A stretch of 64,000 nt of DNA from Monoplex corrugatus (taxonomy: Eukaryota > Mollusca > Gastropoda > Littorinimorpha > Ranellidae): positions 15,988,686-16,052,685 of the forward strand of contig JAPXFY010000023.1 of the NCBI GenBank assembly GCA_030674185.1. Direction: 5' to 3'. The position numbers were made by a program, and so were the translations under genes. The notes under the pieces were generated by a model. That model worked only from the letters and a program-made list of their open reading frames with translations. It made no database searches and was not told the origin of the DNA. Shown one piece after another: positions 37,011 to 48,508 of this stretch (positions are counted from its first letter, which is position 1; each line of letters opens with the position of its first letter).

Positions 37011-39715
37011 TCAGTCTGAGGCCTGTACAGGGTGGTGTAGTCTGTCTGAGGCCTGTACAGGGTTGTGTAGTCTGTCTGAGGCCTGTTTAAGGTTGTGTGG
37101 TCTGTCTGAGACTGTTTAGGGTTGTGTGGTCTGTCTGAGGCCTGTGTAGGGTGGTGTGGTCTGTCTGAGGCCTGTTTAGGGTTGTGTGGTCTGTCTGAGG
37201 ACTGTTTTAGGTGGTGTGGTCTGTCTGAGGTCTGTGTAGGGTTGTGTGGTTCTGTCTGAGGCCTGTACAGGGTGGTGTGGTCTGTCTGAGGCTGTACAGG
37301 GTGGTGTGGTCTGTCTGAGGCCTGTGTAGGTGGTGTGGTCTGTCTGAGGCCTGTTTAGGGTTGTGTGGTCTGTCTGAGGCCTGTACAGGGTGGTGTGGTC
37401 TGTCTGAGGCCTGTGTAGGGTGGTGTGGTCTGTCTGAGGCCTGTTTAGGGTTGTGTGGTCTGTCTGAGGACTGTTTAGGGTGGTGTGGTCTGTCTGAGGC
37501 CTGTGTAGTGTTGTGTGGTCTGTCTGAGGCCTGTACAGGGTGGGTGTGGTCTGTCTGAGGCCTGACAGGTGGTGTGGTCTGTCTGAGGCCTGTGTAGGGT
37601 TGTGTGGTCTGTCTGAGGCCTGTTAGGGTGGTGTGGTCTGTCTGAGGCCTGTGTAGGTGTGTGGTCTGTCTGAGGCCTGTAGGTGGTGTGGTCTGTCTGA
37701 GGCCTGTACAGGGTGGTGTGGTCTGTCTGAGGCCTGTACAGGGTGGTGTGGTCTGTCTGAGGCCTGTGTAGGGTGGTGTGGTCTGTCTGAGGCCTGTGTA
37801 GGGTGTGTGGTCTGTCTGAGGCTGTGTAGGTGGTGTGGTCTGTCTGAGGCCTGTGTAGGGTGTTGTGTGGTCTGTCTGAGGCCTGTGTAGGGTTGTGTGG
37901 TCTGTCTGAGGCCTGTTAGGTGGTGTGGTCTGTCTGAGGCCTGTACAGGGTGTGTGGTCTGTCTGAGGCCTGTGTGTGTGTGGTGTGGTCTGTCTGAGGC
38001 CTGTACGGGTGGTGTGTCTGTCTGAGGCCTGTAAGTGTGGTGTGGTCTGTCTGAGGCCTGTACAGGGTGGGTTGTGGTCTGTCTGAGGCTAGCTGTTAGT
38101 GTGGTGTGGTCTGTCTGAGGCCTGTAGGGTGGGGGTCTGTCTGAGGCCTGTACAGGGTGGTGTGGTCTGTCTGAGGCCTGTGGTAGGGTGGTGTGGTCTG
38201 TCTGAGGCCTGTGTAAGGTGTGGTGTGGTCTGTCTGAGGCCTGTGTAGGGTGGTGTAGTCTGTCTGAGGCCTGTACAGGATGGTGTGGTCTGTCTGAGGC
38301 CTGTACAGGGTGGTGTGGTCTGTCTGAGGCCTGTGTAGGGTGTGTGGTCTGTCTGAGGCCTGATACAGGGTGGTGTGGTCTGTCTGAGGCCTGTACAGGG
38401 TGGTGTGGTCTGTCTGAGGCCTGTGTAGTGGTGGTGTGGTCTGTCTGAGGCCGTGTAGGGTGGTGTGTGGTCTGTCTGAGGCCTGTACAGGGTGGTGTGG
38501 TCTGTCTGAGGCCTGTGTAGGTGGTGTGGTTGTCTGAGGCCTGTCGGGTGGTGTGGTATCTGAGGCTGTAGTGTGGTGGTCTGTCTGAGGCCTGTGTAGA
38601 GTGGTGTGGTCTGTCTGAGGCCTGTACAGGGTGGTGTGGTCTGTCTGAGGCCTGTACAGGGTTGTGTGTGGTCTGTCTGAGGCCTGTACAGGGTGGTGTG
38701 GTCTGTCTGAGGCCTGTACAGGTTGGTGTGGTCTGTCTGAGGCCTGTGTAGGGTGGTGTGGTCTGTCTGAGGCCTGTACAGGGTGTGTGGTCTGTCTGAG
38801 GCCTGTGTAGGGTGGTGTAGGTCTGTCTTGAGGCCTTGTAAGGGTTGTGTGGTCTGTCTGAGGCCTGTGTAGGGTTGTGTGGTCTGTCTGAGGCCTGTGT
38901 AGGGTGGGTCGTTGAGGGTGTTGTCTTCTGAGGCCTGTACAGGGTTGTGTGGTCTGTCTGAGGCCTGTACAGGGTGTGTGGTCTGTGAGGCCTGTACAGG
39001 TGGTGTGGTCTGTCTGAGGCCTGTACAGGGTGGTGTGGTCTGTCTGAGGCCTGTACAGGGTTGGTGGTCTGTTGAGGCCTGTTAGGTGTGTAGTCTGTCT
39101 GAGGCTTACAGGGTTGTGTGGTCTGTCTGGGCCTGTGTAGGGTTGGTGGTCTGTCTGAGGCCTTAGGGTTGTGTGGTCTGTCTGAGGCCTGTACAGGGTG
39201 GTGTGGTCTGTCTGAGGCCTTAGGTTGTGGTTTTGAGGCCTGTACGGTGGTGTGTCTGTCTGAGGCCTTACAGGGTTGGTGTGGTCTGTCTGAGGTCTGT
39301 ACAGGGTGGTGTGGTCTGTCTGAGGCCAAAGGGTTGTGTGGTGTTGAGGTATACGGGTGGTTTGTGGGTGGGGGTGGTGTGGTTTTGGTGTGTGGTGGGT
39401 CTCTGAGTGTACAGGGTTGTGTGGTCTGTCTGAGGCCTGTACAGGGTTGTGTGGTCTGTCTGAGGCCTGTTACAGGGTGGTGTGGTCTGTCTGAGGCCTA
39501 TACAGGGTGGTGTGGTCTGTCTGAGGCCTATAGGTGGTGTGGTCTGTCTGGGCCTGTGTAGTGGTCTGTCTGAGGCCTGTGTAGGGTGGTGTGGTCTGTC
39601 TGAGGCCTGTACAGGGTGGTGTGGTCTGTCTGAGGCCTGTGTAGGGTGGTGTGGTCTGTCTGAGGCCTGTACAGGGTGGAGTGGTCTGTCTGAGGCCTAT
39701 ACAGGGTTGTTACAG
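37011..39715 (+). repeat. 30-bp minisatellite, 2.7 kb
   Basis: About 90 copies of tctgtctgaggcctgtacag, ggtggtgtgg. Units from 37900 to 39400 have many 1-3 base deletions. A 568-codon - strand frame is a by-product. Confidence 0.97.
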
Positions 39716-39862
39716 TTTGGCTGCTAAAGCTCTAGTACAAGGTGAGTTGAATGGTGTGTTGGACGATTACCCCTGTTACAATGACCCCTGTTACACTTGT
39801 GTTAGTGTTACACTAGTAACGTTTGGGGGACCTGTTATTGTTGTTGTGGTTGGTGGTGGTGG

Positions 39863-39915
<53 letters not shown>

Positions 39916-40255
39916 GGTTTGAATTTAAGTGGAAGTTCACTGTGCGAAGAAGGCAGAATACCCAGAAAAAAAGAAATCCATGACAGTGTAATCCTCAAAT
40001 GTGATGACAATGATCTGAACAGTATCTGATCTTTTTGATTTGTATTGACGTGTGTGGCAGTGTAGCGTGTCACTTTTTACATCTGTGTATAGTGTACTGT
40101 GTGAATATTACAGTTTGACAATTTTGGTTTGTGTTGTGATGATGTGATATGTCACTTTTTACAATTGGTTGTAATATACTGTGTAGATGTTATGGTTTTA
40201 CAGTTTATGTTTGTGTTGTGATGATTGTCACTTTTTACAATTGGTTGCAGTTTAC
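39716..40255. other. Intergenic, (GT)n at 39865-39912
   Basis: Two copies of a diverged ~75-base unit with cactttttacaattggttg (40070-40250). No gene. Confidence 0.6.
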
Positions 40256-40432
40256 AGGGCTTGAAACGTTCCACGTCTGGGCGGAATTCCGCGATTTCGG
40301 TTTGTCAAAAAAAAAACAAAAAAAAAACCAACGTAATCCGTGATCGGCTTGCAAGCGTTCATAGCAAGTTATGGTCCCCGGACCCCCCTAGTTTCAGTGT
40401 TTTTTTCCTCCTCCTGTTTTAAGCCCTGAGTT
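40256..40432. mobile_element. Short inverted-end element, copy 1
   Basis: CAGGGCTTGAAACG to TGTTTTAAGCCCTG are inverted ends. The interior has ggcggaattccgcgatttcg and gtgatcggcttgcaagcg. It is related to 33238-33434 and lies 100 bases from the element at 40535, sharing a CAGGGCT start. Confidence 0.75.
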
Positions 40433-40534
40433 TGTGATGATGTCACTTTTTACAATTGTTTGTTGTATACTTTGTAGATGTTATGATGTGACATTTTGTG
40501 TTCGTCTTATGGTGATGTGTCACTTATTATAATC

Positions 40535-41038
40535 CAGGGCTGTTAGAGTTCAGCGATTTCGCGGAAATCCGCGAATACAGTGATCCCATTTCAGGGAAAG
40601 TCAAAGTGCTTCCGCGAAAGAAAAAAAAAACCAAAAAAAAAAAAAAAAAAAAAAACCAAAAAAAACCAAGAACCGCGATCGACGGCAGAGCAGAGCAGAC
40701 GAAAGGATGGTCTTAGTTCAAGGGAAACAACTCCTACCGAAGTTGGCCACGAGTTATCCTTCCCACAATTCTGTGCGAAGTTCCGGAAGTTTTCTTCAAA
40801 TGCGATTAATTCGACTCCGAGGTGTTTTCTGCTTGCAACTTTGCACTTTACCCAGTTTGCTGCCAGGATAGGCCCTCTGATTGGCTTCAAAATGTCATAT
40901 TTTCAATTTTCGGCAGGGGGCCTTCGCCCCCCTGCACCCCCCACCGGGGCGTTGCCCCTGGACCCCACCGGGGCCTGGGCGGCCCCTGGACCCCGGCCAA
41001 TTTTCAGGGAAAAACAGATTTTACCACTAACAGCCCTG
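40535..41038. mobile_element. hAT-like inverted-terminal element
   Basis: Ends CAGGGCTGTTAG and CTAACAGCCCTG are perfect inverted repeats. The flanking ATAATC (40529-40534 and 41039-41044) abuts both ends as a direct repeat. The interior has cgcggaaatccgcgaa and a run of cccc-rich short repeats, with no transposase. CAGGG ends suit hAT, but hAT normally duplicates 8 bp, so the superfamily is uncertain. Confidence 0.75.
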
Positions 41039-41059
41039 ATAATCAGTCAATGTGTTTAA

Positions 41060-41285
41060 AAGTTGTTTTTAAGTCACCTGTACAATAAATTGGATGGAGT
41101 GATCAATGCCAGGGGCACCTCCTTAGATTATGTGCACGAATGCATTTATATATCTACTTAATTTTCTTTTTCTTTTTTTTTTTTTTCCTTTCCCTGTTGA
41201 AGTATTGTTTATGTTTTGAAAAAGTTATAACCCTGATATGGCTCTACACAGTTGGCTGGGCTTTAGACAGAAATAACAGTAACAG
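41060..41285 (+). mobile_element. Repeat family B, 3' part (copy 5)
   Basis: Only the last 220 bases (aaattggatggagtgatcaa to gctgggctttagacagaaa), immediately after the hAT-like element. Confidence 0.78.
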
Positions 41286-41374
41286 TCACTGTGTAGTGTG
41301 TGCATATTATGATCTGATTATGTTTTTTGTTTTATTTTTTGATGGTGCCAGATTTATGACTGCTGTATACTGTA

Positions 41375-41530
41375 TGCATGTTATTATTATTGTAATCATT
41401 ATTATTATCATTATTATTATTATTATTGTTGTTGTTATTATTATTATTTATTATTGTTGTTGTTATTGTTATTATTCTTGTTATTATTTGTATTGTTACC
41501 ATTGTTCCTGGTATTGTTACCATTATCATA
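41375..41530 (+). repeat. (ATT)n-rich microsatellite
   Basis: Interrupted ttattattattg tract, no gene around it. Confidence 0.9.
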
Positions 41531-41621
41531 GATCAATCTTGTATAGCGCTATTCTCCAAATTACTTTGTACTCACGATGGATTATGCATATTCAGAATTT
41601 GTAGTGAAGCATAGAGAACTG

Positions 41622-41888
41622 TATGTGTTAGATGAGCTGACCACACACCTCTGTGTTGCTGACAGTTGGCATCTCAGGTGGGTGTGCATGGTGTTAGATG
41701 AGCTGACCACACACCTCTGTGTTGCTGACAGTTTGCGTCTTTGGTGGGTGTGCATGGTGTTAGATGAGCTGACCACACACCTCTGTGTTGCCGACAGTCT
41801 GCGTCTTTGGTGGATGTGTATGGTGTTAGATGAGCTGACCACACACCTCTGTGTTGCTGACAGTCTGCGTCTTTGGTGGGTGTGTATG
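41622..41888 (+). repeat. 66-bp tandem repeat, four copies, open frame
   Basis: Unit gttagatgagctgaccacac, acctctgtgttgctgacag, then a variable gcgtctttggtgggtgtg. The frame is open through all four (LDELTTHLCVADS per unit). No start context or homology supports a protein. Confidence 0.9.
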
Positions 41889-41914
41889 GTGAGTGTTTTT
41901 ATTTTTCTGTGAGC

Positions 41915-42705
41915 CAGCCACTGACATTACACAGGATCTTTTGATGTGTGTATTTGTTATTCTGCACACCAAGAGGTTTAGGTACTGGAGGTCCACACAC
42001 ATGTTGACCGGGAGATCTAAAAAATCTCCACCTTTTACCCACTAAATGACCCCTGTGGGGATACCGGGGGCTCTTTCAGTATGAATGGTATCCCCACCTT
42101 CTGGAAATTCTGTGCTAGAAATTTCCTCTTTTCTGTCATTCCCTTTGTTACCGTAATTGCTTCCTCCTTCGCTTTCTGTCATTTCTTCCTGTCATTTTCT
42201 GCTTGCTGTCCATTCACCTGTATGTGTTCAATAAAGTCTTACGTACTTTCTCTTAGGATTGATAATTGGGTATATGTGTTAAGTGCATTTTTGGCTCCAG
42301 GGAAGTGAGGTATGCGAAAGCAATTTCAAGTAATTTAGGCCCGTTTATATATATGTTTTAGTGTCTTTAGCTATGTTTAAATTTCTATTCCGGTATGTTT
42401 TTAAATCCCCTGTGTGATAAATTGGACGGAGTGGTCAGCGCCAGGGGCATTTCCTTAGATTATGCGCGCGAATGTGTTGATATGTGTACTTAATTTTCTT
42501 TTCCTTTTTTTTTTTCCTTTTTCCCTGTTGATGTATTGTATATGTTTTGAAACGGTTATAGCCCTGATATGGCTCTACACAGTTGGCTGGGCTTTAAACA
42601 AAAATCACAATAACCACTACCCACCAAGTGGAGGCGTCTATGTGGATCAAACACAGGATCTTCTGTGTGGAAACCTGATGTTTATCCACTGGTCCAATGC
42701 GCCAT
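41915..42705 (-). mobile_element. SINE family E split by repeat B
   Basis: Part one at 41915-42045 (acacaggatcttttgatg, gttgaccgggagatct, aaatctccaccttttaccca). Part two at 42613-42705 (actacccaccaagtggagg, gatcaaacacaggatc, gtccaatgcgcc). The B repeat between them is the later insertion. Confidence 0.65.
42046..42612 (+). mobile_element. Repeat family B, copy 6
   Basis: Full-length copy, cccctgtggggataccggg to ggctgggctttaaacaaa, nested in SINE E. Confidence 0.85.
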
Positions 42706-43101
42706 TGTTTGTTGTTTTTTTATGATATGATTTTTATAGTTGTTTGTACTGTCCTGTATACATATATGATCTGATTTTATTTCTTTGTTTGTTTGTATAA
42801 TTTTTGTGATGTTTACTTTTGTAATCGGTCATAATATTCGGTTTATATATGATCAGACCTTTTTGTTCTGACAGTATAGCATGTGTTTTTTTCGTAATTG
42901 GTTGTAAATGTGTTGTGTACATAGAACTGTACAGATGAATACTCAGCTGTCGGTTTCACTTCAGTATTATAGGAATTGTTGTTGTTGATAGCGGTGTGTG
43001 TACATATTCAGCTGCCGGTATTATTTCAGTTTTATTATTGTCCTTGTTGGCGGTGATGATATGTGTGCATTCTGGTGCATTTTTGGTCAGACTTCATTTT
43101 T
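42706..43101. other. Intergenic AT-rich sequence
   Basis: Nothing recognised apart from a loose ~80-base duplication of cagctgtcggtttcacttca-like sequence (42945-43040). Confidence 0.5.
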
Positions 43102-43294
43102 TTAACCCTTTGACTCCCGCAGCTTATCTACCAACTGCAAAAACTTAACCCTTTTGTTCTCTCACCCTTTCCACCAGCTTCCTGTAGGAAGTTGGTGGAA
43201 AGGGTGAGGGAATCAAAAGGTCAAGTTTTTGCTTTGGTAGCATGGTTGGAAATGAAGGATGCTGGTGGACAGAGTGCGGGAGTCAAAGGGTTAA
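43102..43294. mobile_element. Foldback TTAA element
   Basis: TTAA ends and arms ctttgactcccgcag and gcgggagtcaaag, with centre ttcctgtaggaa. Confidence 0.88.
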
Positions 43295-43329
43295 TACAAA
43301 AATGAACAAGGTGCCAGAGACTCGTTTAC

Positions 43330-43506
43330 CAGATGTCTAGGGGTTCCAGACAACCTTCAGGATGTCTTTTTAAGATCTGCACACATACAGATGTCTAGGG
43401 GTTCCAGACAACCTTCAGGATGTCTTTTTAAGATCTGCACACATACAGATTCTAGGGGTTCCAGACAACCTTCAGGATGTCTTTTTAAGATCTGCACACA
43501 TACAGA
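43330..43506 (+). repeat. 58-bp tandem repeat, three copies
   Basis: agatgtctaggggttccaga, caaccttcaggatgtctttt, taagatctgcacacatac. Confidence 0.93.
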
Positions 43507-43843
43507 AGCATGCACACTTTGTTGTCATAATCAGGGAGGTTGCCGGACCAAGAAGTCGAAACATCCATTGTAAGGGAAGGAACGTAAAGGGAAATGACTC
43601 TTTCATGACAGACGATCCTGGTGTCGGATTAAAAAAAAGTCTAGTGTAAAGGTTTGTCAGTCTTTTGCTGCATTCCTTCTAGGAATTTTTGGAGAGTCCT
43701 AAACATGCAGTGCGACCTTATGACTTTCAACTTAATTTTGTGTATATGTTGTTCATGGTTTTATTGTTATTGTACTTCTGACTTTCAACTTAATTTTGTG
43801 TATATGTTGTTTATGGTTTTATTGTTATTGTAATCATTTTGCA

Positions 43844-43903
<60 letters not shown>

Positions 43904-44389
43904 TTAAGACAACTTAAATTTCCATTTGGTATTGTCAGATCCCATTGATGAAACTTCGTTTTTGAACATGCTTTTGTTTTTACCATTTTAATCATTTTAC
44001 AATTTTTGTATGTGGGTAAAACTTCATTTTTTTGTATATAGGTTGTTGTTTTTACTGTTTTGATAATCTGTTTACCTGTCTTTAGCTTCCATAGGACTGG
44101 TCATTGTTTTGTATCGAAAGCTGTAAAAAATTGTGTCTGTTTTTTTGTGTGTATGTGTAGGCCTACTTATTTTTGTTTTTGTGTGCCATTGTATGTAACA
44201 TAATATTGTCTGTATGACATAAATTTGTTGTGATTCGTGATGTGGTTTTTAAACATTGGATACCATCTTAATTCATAAGTTATGTTCATCTTCCATGATA
44301 TATGTTGGAAAGTATTAAGCATAGGTGATTTTTATTGATTTTTATATTATTTTGTTTTATGCTATTTTTCCTCTACATTCAGTGGCTCT
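43507..44389. other. Intergenic, two 58-bp copies and (GT)n
   Basis: tctgactttcaacttaattt is duplicated at 43721-43835; (tg)n at 43846-43903. Otherwise AT-rich with no gene seen. Confidence 0.7.
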
Positions 44390-44938
44390 ACCCTCCATGG
44401 GGATGTCGGGGCTCTTTCAGTATGACTAGTATCCCTACCTTCTGGAAATTCTGTGCTAGCCATTTCCTTTTTTCTGTCACTCTCTTTGTTTCTACCTTGC
44501 TCCTTTGTTTTCTATCATTTTTCCCTAGCGTTTTCTGCCTTGCTGGTCCATTCACCTGTATGTGTTCTATAAAGTCTTAGTACTTTTTGTTAGGATTGAT
44601 AATTGAGTAATGTATTAAATGCATTTTTGGCTTTATGGAAATGTGATATGCGGAAGCAAGTTTAGGTAATTTAGACCCATGTTTATGTTTTAGTGTCCTA
44701 GTTTTGTTTAAATTTGTATTGATATTTTTATTTTTAAATCCCCTGTGTGATAAATTGGACAGAGTGGTCAGCGCCAGGAGCATCTCCTTAGATTATGTGC
44801 GTGAATGCATTGATATGTGTACTTAATTTTCTTTTCCTTTTTTTGTCCTGTTGAAGTATTGTGTATGTTTTGAAACAGCTATAGCCCTGATATGGTTCTA
44901 CGCAGTCGGCTGGGCTTTAAACAGAAATAACAATTACA
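44390..44938 (+). mobile_element. Repeat family B, copy 7
   Basis: Full-length: ccctccatggggatgtcgg to ggctgggctttaaacagaaa. Confidence 0.83.
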
Positions 44939-45193
44939 GTGGCGCTATGTAAAGTGCATGAACAGAGGTTTGCTCTTATGTATGCACTTCCAGGACACGC
45001 ACACATACACATGCGAGTATCAAACATCAGGGATACATCTCTGAATTCTTTTTTTAACAACATTCTGGGGCTTGTAAGAATGCACACTGCTTCTATGGGG
45101 ATACTGCTTTACACAACACAAAGGCAGGCACATTCAGATACTGCTGTTTCCTACTGCTGTGCCCTCCACCTCAACATTGTCACTCCTTACTGC

Positions 45194-45351
45194 TTAACCC
45201 TTTCACTCTCACACCCCATCCACCAGCTGCAAAAACTGAACCCTTAGCTTGGTGGATAGAGTGAGGGAGTGAAAGGATTAAATTTTTGCTTTGCTCTCAT
45301 GGTTGATAATGCAGGATGCTGGAAGACAGGGTGAGGGAGTCAAAAGGTTAA
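45194..45351. mobile_element. Foldback TTAA element inside the G-run minisatellite
   Basis: It sits in the first unit of the 45.2-46.4 kb array, splitting actgc/ttaactagattgg at TTAA. The left arm is shortened. Confidence 0.85.
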
Positions 45352-45359
45352 CTAGATTG

Positions 45360-46430
45360 GATGGGGAGGGTTGTGTTTCAGTCTTCCCTAACCATTGTCA
45401 TTCATTACTGCTTATCTGGATAACTAAATTGGCAGGGGAGTGATTTTCTGTCTTAAATAGCGTTGTCACTTACCACTAAACTAGAGGTGGTGTCTGTCTT
45501 CTCTAGGCATGGTTACTTATCACTGCTTAACTAGACTGGAGGTGGTGTGTCTGTCTTCTCTAGACATGGTCACTTATCACTACACAACTAGACTGGAGGT
45601 GGTGTGTCTGTCTTCTCTAGACATGGTCACTTATCACTGCTTAACTAGACTGGAGGTGGTGTGTCTTCTCTGAGCATTGTCACACATCACTGCTTAACTA
45701 GACTGGAGGTGGTGTGTCTGTCTTCTCTGAGCAGTCCCACATCACTGCTTAACTAGATTGGGGGGGGGGGGGGGGGTTTGTCTTCTCTAAGCATTGTCTC
45801 ATATCACTGCTAAACTAGATTGGGGGGGGGGGGGGGGGGGATTGTCTTCTCTAAGCAGCGTCCCACATCACTGCTTAACTAGATTGAGGGGGGGGGGGTC
45901 TGTCTTCTCTGAGCATTGTCCCACATCACTGCTTAACTAGAGTTGGGGGGGGGGGGGGTTATCTTCTCTAAGCATTGTCCCACATCACTGCTTAGAGTTG
46001 GGGGGGGGGGGGTTGTCTTCTCTAAGCATTGTCCCATATCACTGCTTAACTAGAGTTGGGGGGGGGGGGGTTGTCTTCTCTAAGCATTGTCCCACATCAC
46101 TGCTTAACTAGATTTGGGGGGGGGGGGGGGGGTTCTGTCTTTGAGCAGTCCCACATCATTGCTCAACTAGACTGGGGGGGGGGGGGGGTGTCTTCTCTAA
46201 GCATTGTCCCACATCACTGCTTAACTAGATTTGGGGGGGGGGGGGGGGTTGTCTGCTCTAAGCATTGTCCCACATCACTGCTTAACTAGATTTGGGGGAG
46301 GGGGGGGTTGTCTTCTCTAAGCATTGTCCCACATCACTGCTTAACTAGATTGGGAGGGGCGTCTGTCTTCTCTAAACATTTGTCATCATCACTGCCTTAC
46401 TAAATTAAAGGTGGGTGATGGTGTCCGTCT
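45360..46430 (+). repeat. Minisatellite with expanding G-runs
   Basis: About 15 units of roughly 60 bases: cttctctaagcattgtccca, catcactgcttaactagatt, then a G-run. Early units (45500-45720) have ggaggtggtgtgtct; later ones have 9-19 consecutive G. G-quadruplex potential on the + strand. Confidence 0.95.
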
Positions 46431-46441
46431 TCTCTAAGTAT

Positions 46442-46732
46442 GTGGGTTAGACGGCTGGTTGTTTTGATAGAGCCGTAGACTCAAGGTGGAGTTCCATCTC
46501 GGTGCACACGATAAAACACCCGTTTGCTGCTTCAATCATTGTGTTGGTGTTACGTCAGTGTTTGATAGGTCCTGTCCCCCTTCCCTTCATCAGTCCAGAC
46601 CTTGCAAACACACCGTTTTGTGCTGGCTTAAGGAGTCTGCCAAATAACTGCTGGTACATTTGGGTGGAACGCTTATGAAATTACTCAAATGTGATGGAGT
46701 ACTCTTGAGCAAACGTTTAATTCCAAACTGTA
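46442..46732 (+). mobile_element. SINE family C
   Basis: ttgatagagccgtagactc, tggagttccatctc, cttcaatcattgtgttgg, ccagaccttgcaaacac, ending gtttaattccaaactg. Confidence 0.75.
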
Positions 46733-47207
46733 AGCATTGAAACAATCACTGTATAACTAGATTGGAATATTTGGGGGGTCTGCTTTTTGTCGTGTCATTG
46801 TTTAACTATAGTAGAAGAGGTGGTGGTCATCTCTTCAGATTTGTTTTGTTTTACTCGATACCAGATTGTTGTCATGTTACTTGTTATATTTATGTATTGT
46901 GTGATCAGTGTTTGGATGGAGCTGGATTCAAAAGGAAATTTTTTATTTCTGTTACTGTGGTTGATATACAGATTTTGTGTTGTCTTTTTCGTCATTCTGC
47001 ATTACTTTGGTTGAAATAAATCATGAAGCTACTGACTTTCTTGTTTAGCTTCTTGCACAATTACAGCTTCTAACATGTGCTGTCCTACTTAACTCGATTC
47101 TCTGTCTTGGGCCATGTTCTGATATAACCAATCAATATACACTTCCTGCTCGACAAGCCTGTATTCTACTTGTTTTACTTCATTCCCTGGACACACTCTT
47201 TTCTTGT
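46733..47207. other. Intergenic sequence
   Basis: No repeat or gene recognised; contains AATAAA at about 47015 on the + strand. Confidence 0.45.
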
Positions 47208-47475
47208 CCTCCCTTGGGGATGCTGAGGGCTCTTTCAGTATAAACAATATCCCCCACCTTCTGGAAATTCTGTGCTAGATATTTCCTCTTTTCTGTCACT
47301 GTCTTTTGTTTCTTTTTTCCTCCTTTGCTTTCTGTCATTTCTTCCTATCATTTTCTGCCTTGGTAGTCCATTCACCTGTATGTGTTCAATGAAGTCTTAA
47401 TACTTTCTCTTAGGATTGATAATTGGGTACATGTACTGTGTTGGGTACATGTACTAAGTGTATTTTTGACTGAAG
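47208..47475 (+). mobile_element. Repeat family B, 5' part (copy 8)
   Basis: cctcccttggggatgctgag to a duplicated ttgggtacatgtact; the 3' half is missing. Confidence 0.78.
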
Positions 47476-47937
47476 AACATTCTCACACTGACTCAGTGAA
47501 GTACACACATATTGTCCAGAGCATCAGTAAATGTAAGACACAACTTTTATTCTCTAACAGAATGAACATTCACAGAATGAAGATAATGGACACAAAGTAA
47601 AGAACATTGTAATGTGGATGACACACGCACACTCGCACACATCACCATACAGACGTTGTGAATCTAAACATGATCAAAGCTGGATGAAAAACAAGACAAA
47701 AAAAAAAAAAAAAAAAAAACCCACGCTGAATTTAAGAATATACATGATGTGCAGGGGTTCGGTTCTCAATGAGATAATTGTCAAAGCTGCCACCTTGGAA
47801 CCCTTCACTTCACTTCAGCGCGTGGTAAAGTCAACATCTGATCCTAACTAAAAACAGTCTCCTCCACTTTACAACTCAATCACTTTCTCCTGTTTCCTGT
47901 CCAACCTCTGTGCTGTTCACCAAAAACACTGGGGCCA
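47476..47937 (-). other. Intergenic sequence, possible distal poly(A) region
   Basis: On the - strand AATAAA occurs at 47543-47538. This could end a long HP1 3' UTR, but nothing proves it. (A)n run at 47700-47719. Confidence 0.3.
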
Positions 47938-48078
47938 TTAACCCTTTGACTCCCGTACCCTATCCACCAGCTTCCCGCAGGAAGCTGGTGGATAGGGTGA
48001 GGGAATCAAGTTTTGCTTTGCTTGCATGGTTGACAATGCAAGGTGCTGGTGAACAGGGTGCGGAAGTCAAAGGGTTAA
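47938..48078. mobile_element. Foldback TTAA element, shortened
   Basis: TTAA at both ends, centre ttcccgcaggaagctgg; part of the left arm is missing. Confidence 0.82.
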
Positions 48079-48324
48079 TCTTGTCAGCCAGGTAACGCCA
48101 ACAACAAAAGAACAGCTTGTCACATATACTGCAATGCAATCCGCTTTCATGTGATGCAATACATTTTCATGCTATGCAACAAAAGAAAGTTGGCAAAAAC
48201 TTCATGGTGCAAAGCAATGGAAAGTGCATGGAGTTTATTTCATGGCATCGGGAGTGTCGTGTCTTTGTGAAAGATACCGAGAATGTAGATGGACGTCACA
48301 AAACAGTGATCCACTCTGGTCGAC

Positions 48325-48508
48325 ACTTTCGATTCCCGCACCCTATCCACCATCATCCTGCATCATCAACCATGCTAGCAAAACAAAAACTTAACCCTTC
48401 GACTCCCTAACCCTATCAACAGCTTCCTGCAGGAAGCTGGATAGGTGAGGGAGTCAAATGGTTAAGTTTCTGCAGTTGGTGGATAGGGTGTGGGAGTCAA
48501 AGGGTTAA
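48325..48508. mobile_element. Foldback element, left end eroded
   Basis: It begins at about 48325 without a clear TTAA and ends gtcaaagggttaa at 48508. The centre hairpin ttcctgcaggaa is kept. Confidence 0.75.

Noticed and set aside
37623..39329. 568-codon - strand frame rich in Pro, His and Gln
   Set aside because: Reverse translation of the 30-bp minisatellite.
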